Shown here piece after piece: positions 3,972 to 5,095 of a stretch of DNA of 5,095 bases. The position numbers and the translations under genes are program-made. Origin of the DNA: Frankiales bacterium (GTDB lineage: Bacteria > Actinomycetota > Actinomycetes > Mycobacteriales > Jatrophihabitantaceae); contig JAOPUY010000253.1 in assembly GCA_025963265.1 (NCBI GenBank), positions 1 through 5,095 on the forward strand, in the 5' to 3' direction. The notes under the pieces are model-generated. The model saw nothing but the letters and a program-made list of their open reading frames with translations, had not been told where the DNA came from and did not search any database. Position 1 is the first letter of the stretch, and every line of letters starts with the position of its first letter.

Positions 3972-5095
3972 ATGGCAGCGGGAAAAGGACAGGGCCAATG
4001 GAAACTCGGCTATCGCGAGCCGCTGAATCCAAATGAGCGCAGCAAGCGGGATAACGACGGCCTGCTGGTCAAGCAGCGGATCATTGACATCTACCAGTAC
4101 ACGGGCTTCGACGGCATCGATCCCGGCGACCTGCGCGGCCGCTTTCGCTGGTTCGGCCTCTACACCCAGCGGGCCCAAGGCATCCCTGGCGGCCGAACCG
4201 CCATCCTGGAGCCCGAAGAGCTCGAGGACCGCTACTTCATGCTCCGCATCCGGATCGACGGCGGCCAGCTCACCTCGGCCCAGCTGAGGGTCATCGCCGA
4301 GATCGCCACCACCTACGGTCGCGACGTGGCCGATATCACTGACCGCCAAAACGTCCAGCTCCATTGGATCCGCGTCGAGGACGTCCCGACGATTTGGGAC
4401 AAGCTGGAAGCAGTCGGGCTCGACACCACCGAAGCCTGCGGTGACACCCCGCGCGTCATGCTCTCCTGCCCGATGGAGGGCGTCGCGGCTGAGAACCTGC
4501 TGGACTCCAGCGAGGTGCTCCGCACGACGGTCGACCGCTACGTCGGCGACCCGGCGTTCTCCAACCTGCCGCGCAAGTTCAAGACGTCCATCTCCGGCTG
4601 CACGCAGCACTGCACCAACCACGAGATCAACGACATCGCCTTCGTCGGCGTGATCGGCCCGGACGGGACGGCCGGCTATGACCTCTGGGTCGGCGGCGGC
4701 TTGTCCACCAACCCGATGTTCGCCAAGCGGGTCGGCGTGTTCGTCCGTCCCGAGGACGTCACCGAGGTCTGGGCGGGTGTCTGCTCGATCTTCCGCGACT
4801 ACGGCTATCGCCGCTCGCGCAACCACGCCCGCATCAAGTTCCTGATGGCCGACTGGGGCCCGGAGCGATTTCGCGAAGTCCTCGAGACGGAGTACCTGCA
4901 GCGCAAGCTGGCCGACGGCGTCGCGCCGGCCGCCTCACCCGCGCACCGCGATCACATCGGCCTCATCCCACAGGCGGACGGGCTGACCGCCGTCGGCGCC
5001 ACCACGAAGTCCGGACGCACCAGCGGCACCGCGCTGGCCCGGGTCGCCGAGCTGGCCGCCGAGTACGGCAACGCCGGCGGCCGGGTCCGCACCAC
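3972..5095 (+). CDS. Ferredoxin-dependent nitrite/sulfite reductase (assimilatory, siroheme and 4Fe-4S), 3' end cut off
   Basis: Reduces sulfite to sulfide with six electrons, most likely from ferredoxin. 374 complete codons of an expected roughly 560 are present. The N-terminal parachute-like half domain includes WFGLYTQRAQGIPGG (about 60-74). It is followed by the siroheme-pocket segments FMLRIR (89-94), DITDRQNVQLHWI (121-133), EACGDTPR (154-161) and NLPRKFKTSISGC (198-210), then HEINDIAFVGV (217-227) and DLWVGGGLSTNP (237-248). Tyr64 and Cys156 occupy the positions of the Tyr-Cys cross-linked pair described in M. tuberculosis NirA, a sulfite reductase. The four cluster-ligand cysteines belong further downstream, outside the window. 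A second half domain begins around residue 335 (DGLTAVGATTKSGRTSG). The divergent sulfate-activation and siroheme genes favour sulfite over nitrite as substrate. The likely names are sirA or nirA; the choice cannot be settled here. Confidence 0.95.
   Translation, partial: MAAGKGQGQWKLGYREPLNPNERSKRDNDGLLVKQRIIDIYQYTGFDGIDPGDLRGRFRWFGLYTQRAQGIPGGRTAILEPEELEDRYFMLRIRIDGGQLTSAQLRVIAEIATTYGRDVADITDRQNVQLHWIRVEDVPTIWDKLEAVGLDTTEACGDTPRVMLSCPMEGVAAENLLDSSEVLRTTVDRYVGDPAFSNLPRKFKTSISGCTQHCTNHEINDIAFVGVIGPDGTAGYDLWVGGGLSTNPMFAKRVGVFVRPEDVTEVWAGVCSIFRDYGYRRSRNHARIKFLMADWGPERFREVLETEYLQRKLADGVAPAASPAHRDHIGLIPQADGLTAVGATTKSGRTSGTALARVAELAAEYGNAGGRVRT

Noticed and set aside
3883..4026. Small plus-strand frame from the ATG at the end of the repeat array
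   Set aside because: It has no ribosome binding site, overlaps the reductase start in another frame, and its composition looks like a shadow of GC-rich DNA.
3879..4826. 315-aa minus-strand frame opposite the sulfite reductase
   Set aside because: It is a shadow frame: the plus strand encodes a well-conserved reductase over the same bases, and the antisense translation has no recognisable motif.

Overview
The window is a sulfate-assimilation locus from a high-GC actinobacterium. The evidence is the strong G/C preference at third codon positions, a siroheme synthase of the short actinobacterial type, and a sulfite reductase that resembles mycobacterial NirA/SirA. No genus can be named from this sequence alone.

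Layout. On the minus strand, reading right to left, there is a tightly packed operon: cysC (APS kinase, 2775-3329), cysD (ATP sulfurylase small subunit, 1843-2778), cysN (ATP sulfurylase GTPase subunit, 599-1843) and a siroheme synthase (cysG, 590 down to the window edge, cut off). The first three overlap by 4 and 1 nt, and cysG begins 8 nt after the cysN stop. On the plus strand a ferredoxin-type sulfite/nitrite reductase starts at 3972 and runs off the right edge. Together the genes activate sulfate to APS and PAPS, reduce sulfite to sulfide, and make the siroheme cofactor the reductase needs. The PAPS/APS reductase (cysH) and the ferredoxin supply are not in the window.

The 642 bp between cysC and the reductase is the most interesting part. 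It encodes two very short peptides in opposite directions, one ahead of each transcription unit: 25 aa on the minus strand (3448-3525) and 24 aa on the plus strand (3658-3732). They share an L..R.H..L.RV..A.C pattern, and each has a single cysteine at or near its end. That cysteine is TGT in both, whereas all nine cysteines in the five structural genes are TGC. They look like a pair of cysteine-sensing leader peptides. On the cysC side, the sequence at the leader stop codon is perfectly complementary to the cysC Shine-Dalgarno region. This suggests that a ribosome stalled at the Cys codon would release cysC translation. On the reductase side, the 239-nt stretch after the leader holds alternative hairpins and six copies of a 13-bp tandem repeat of unknown role.

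No tRNA, rRNA, mobile element, CRISPR array or classical U-tract terminator was seen.
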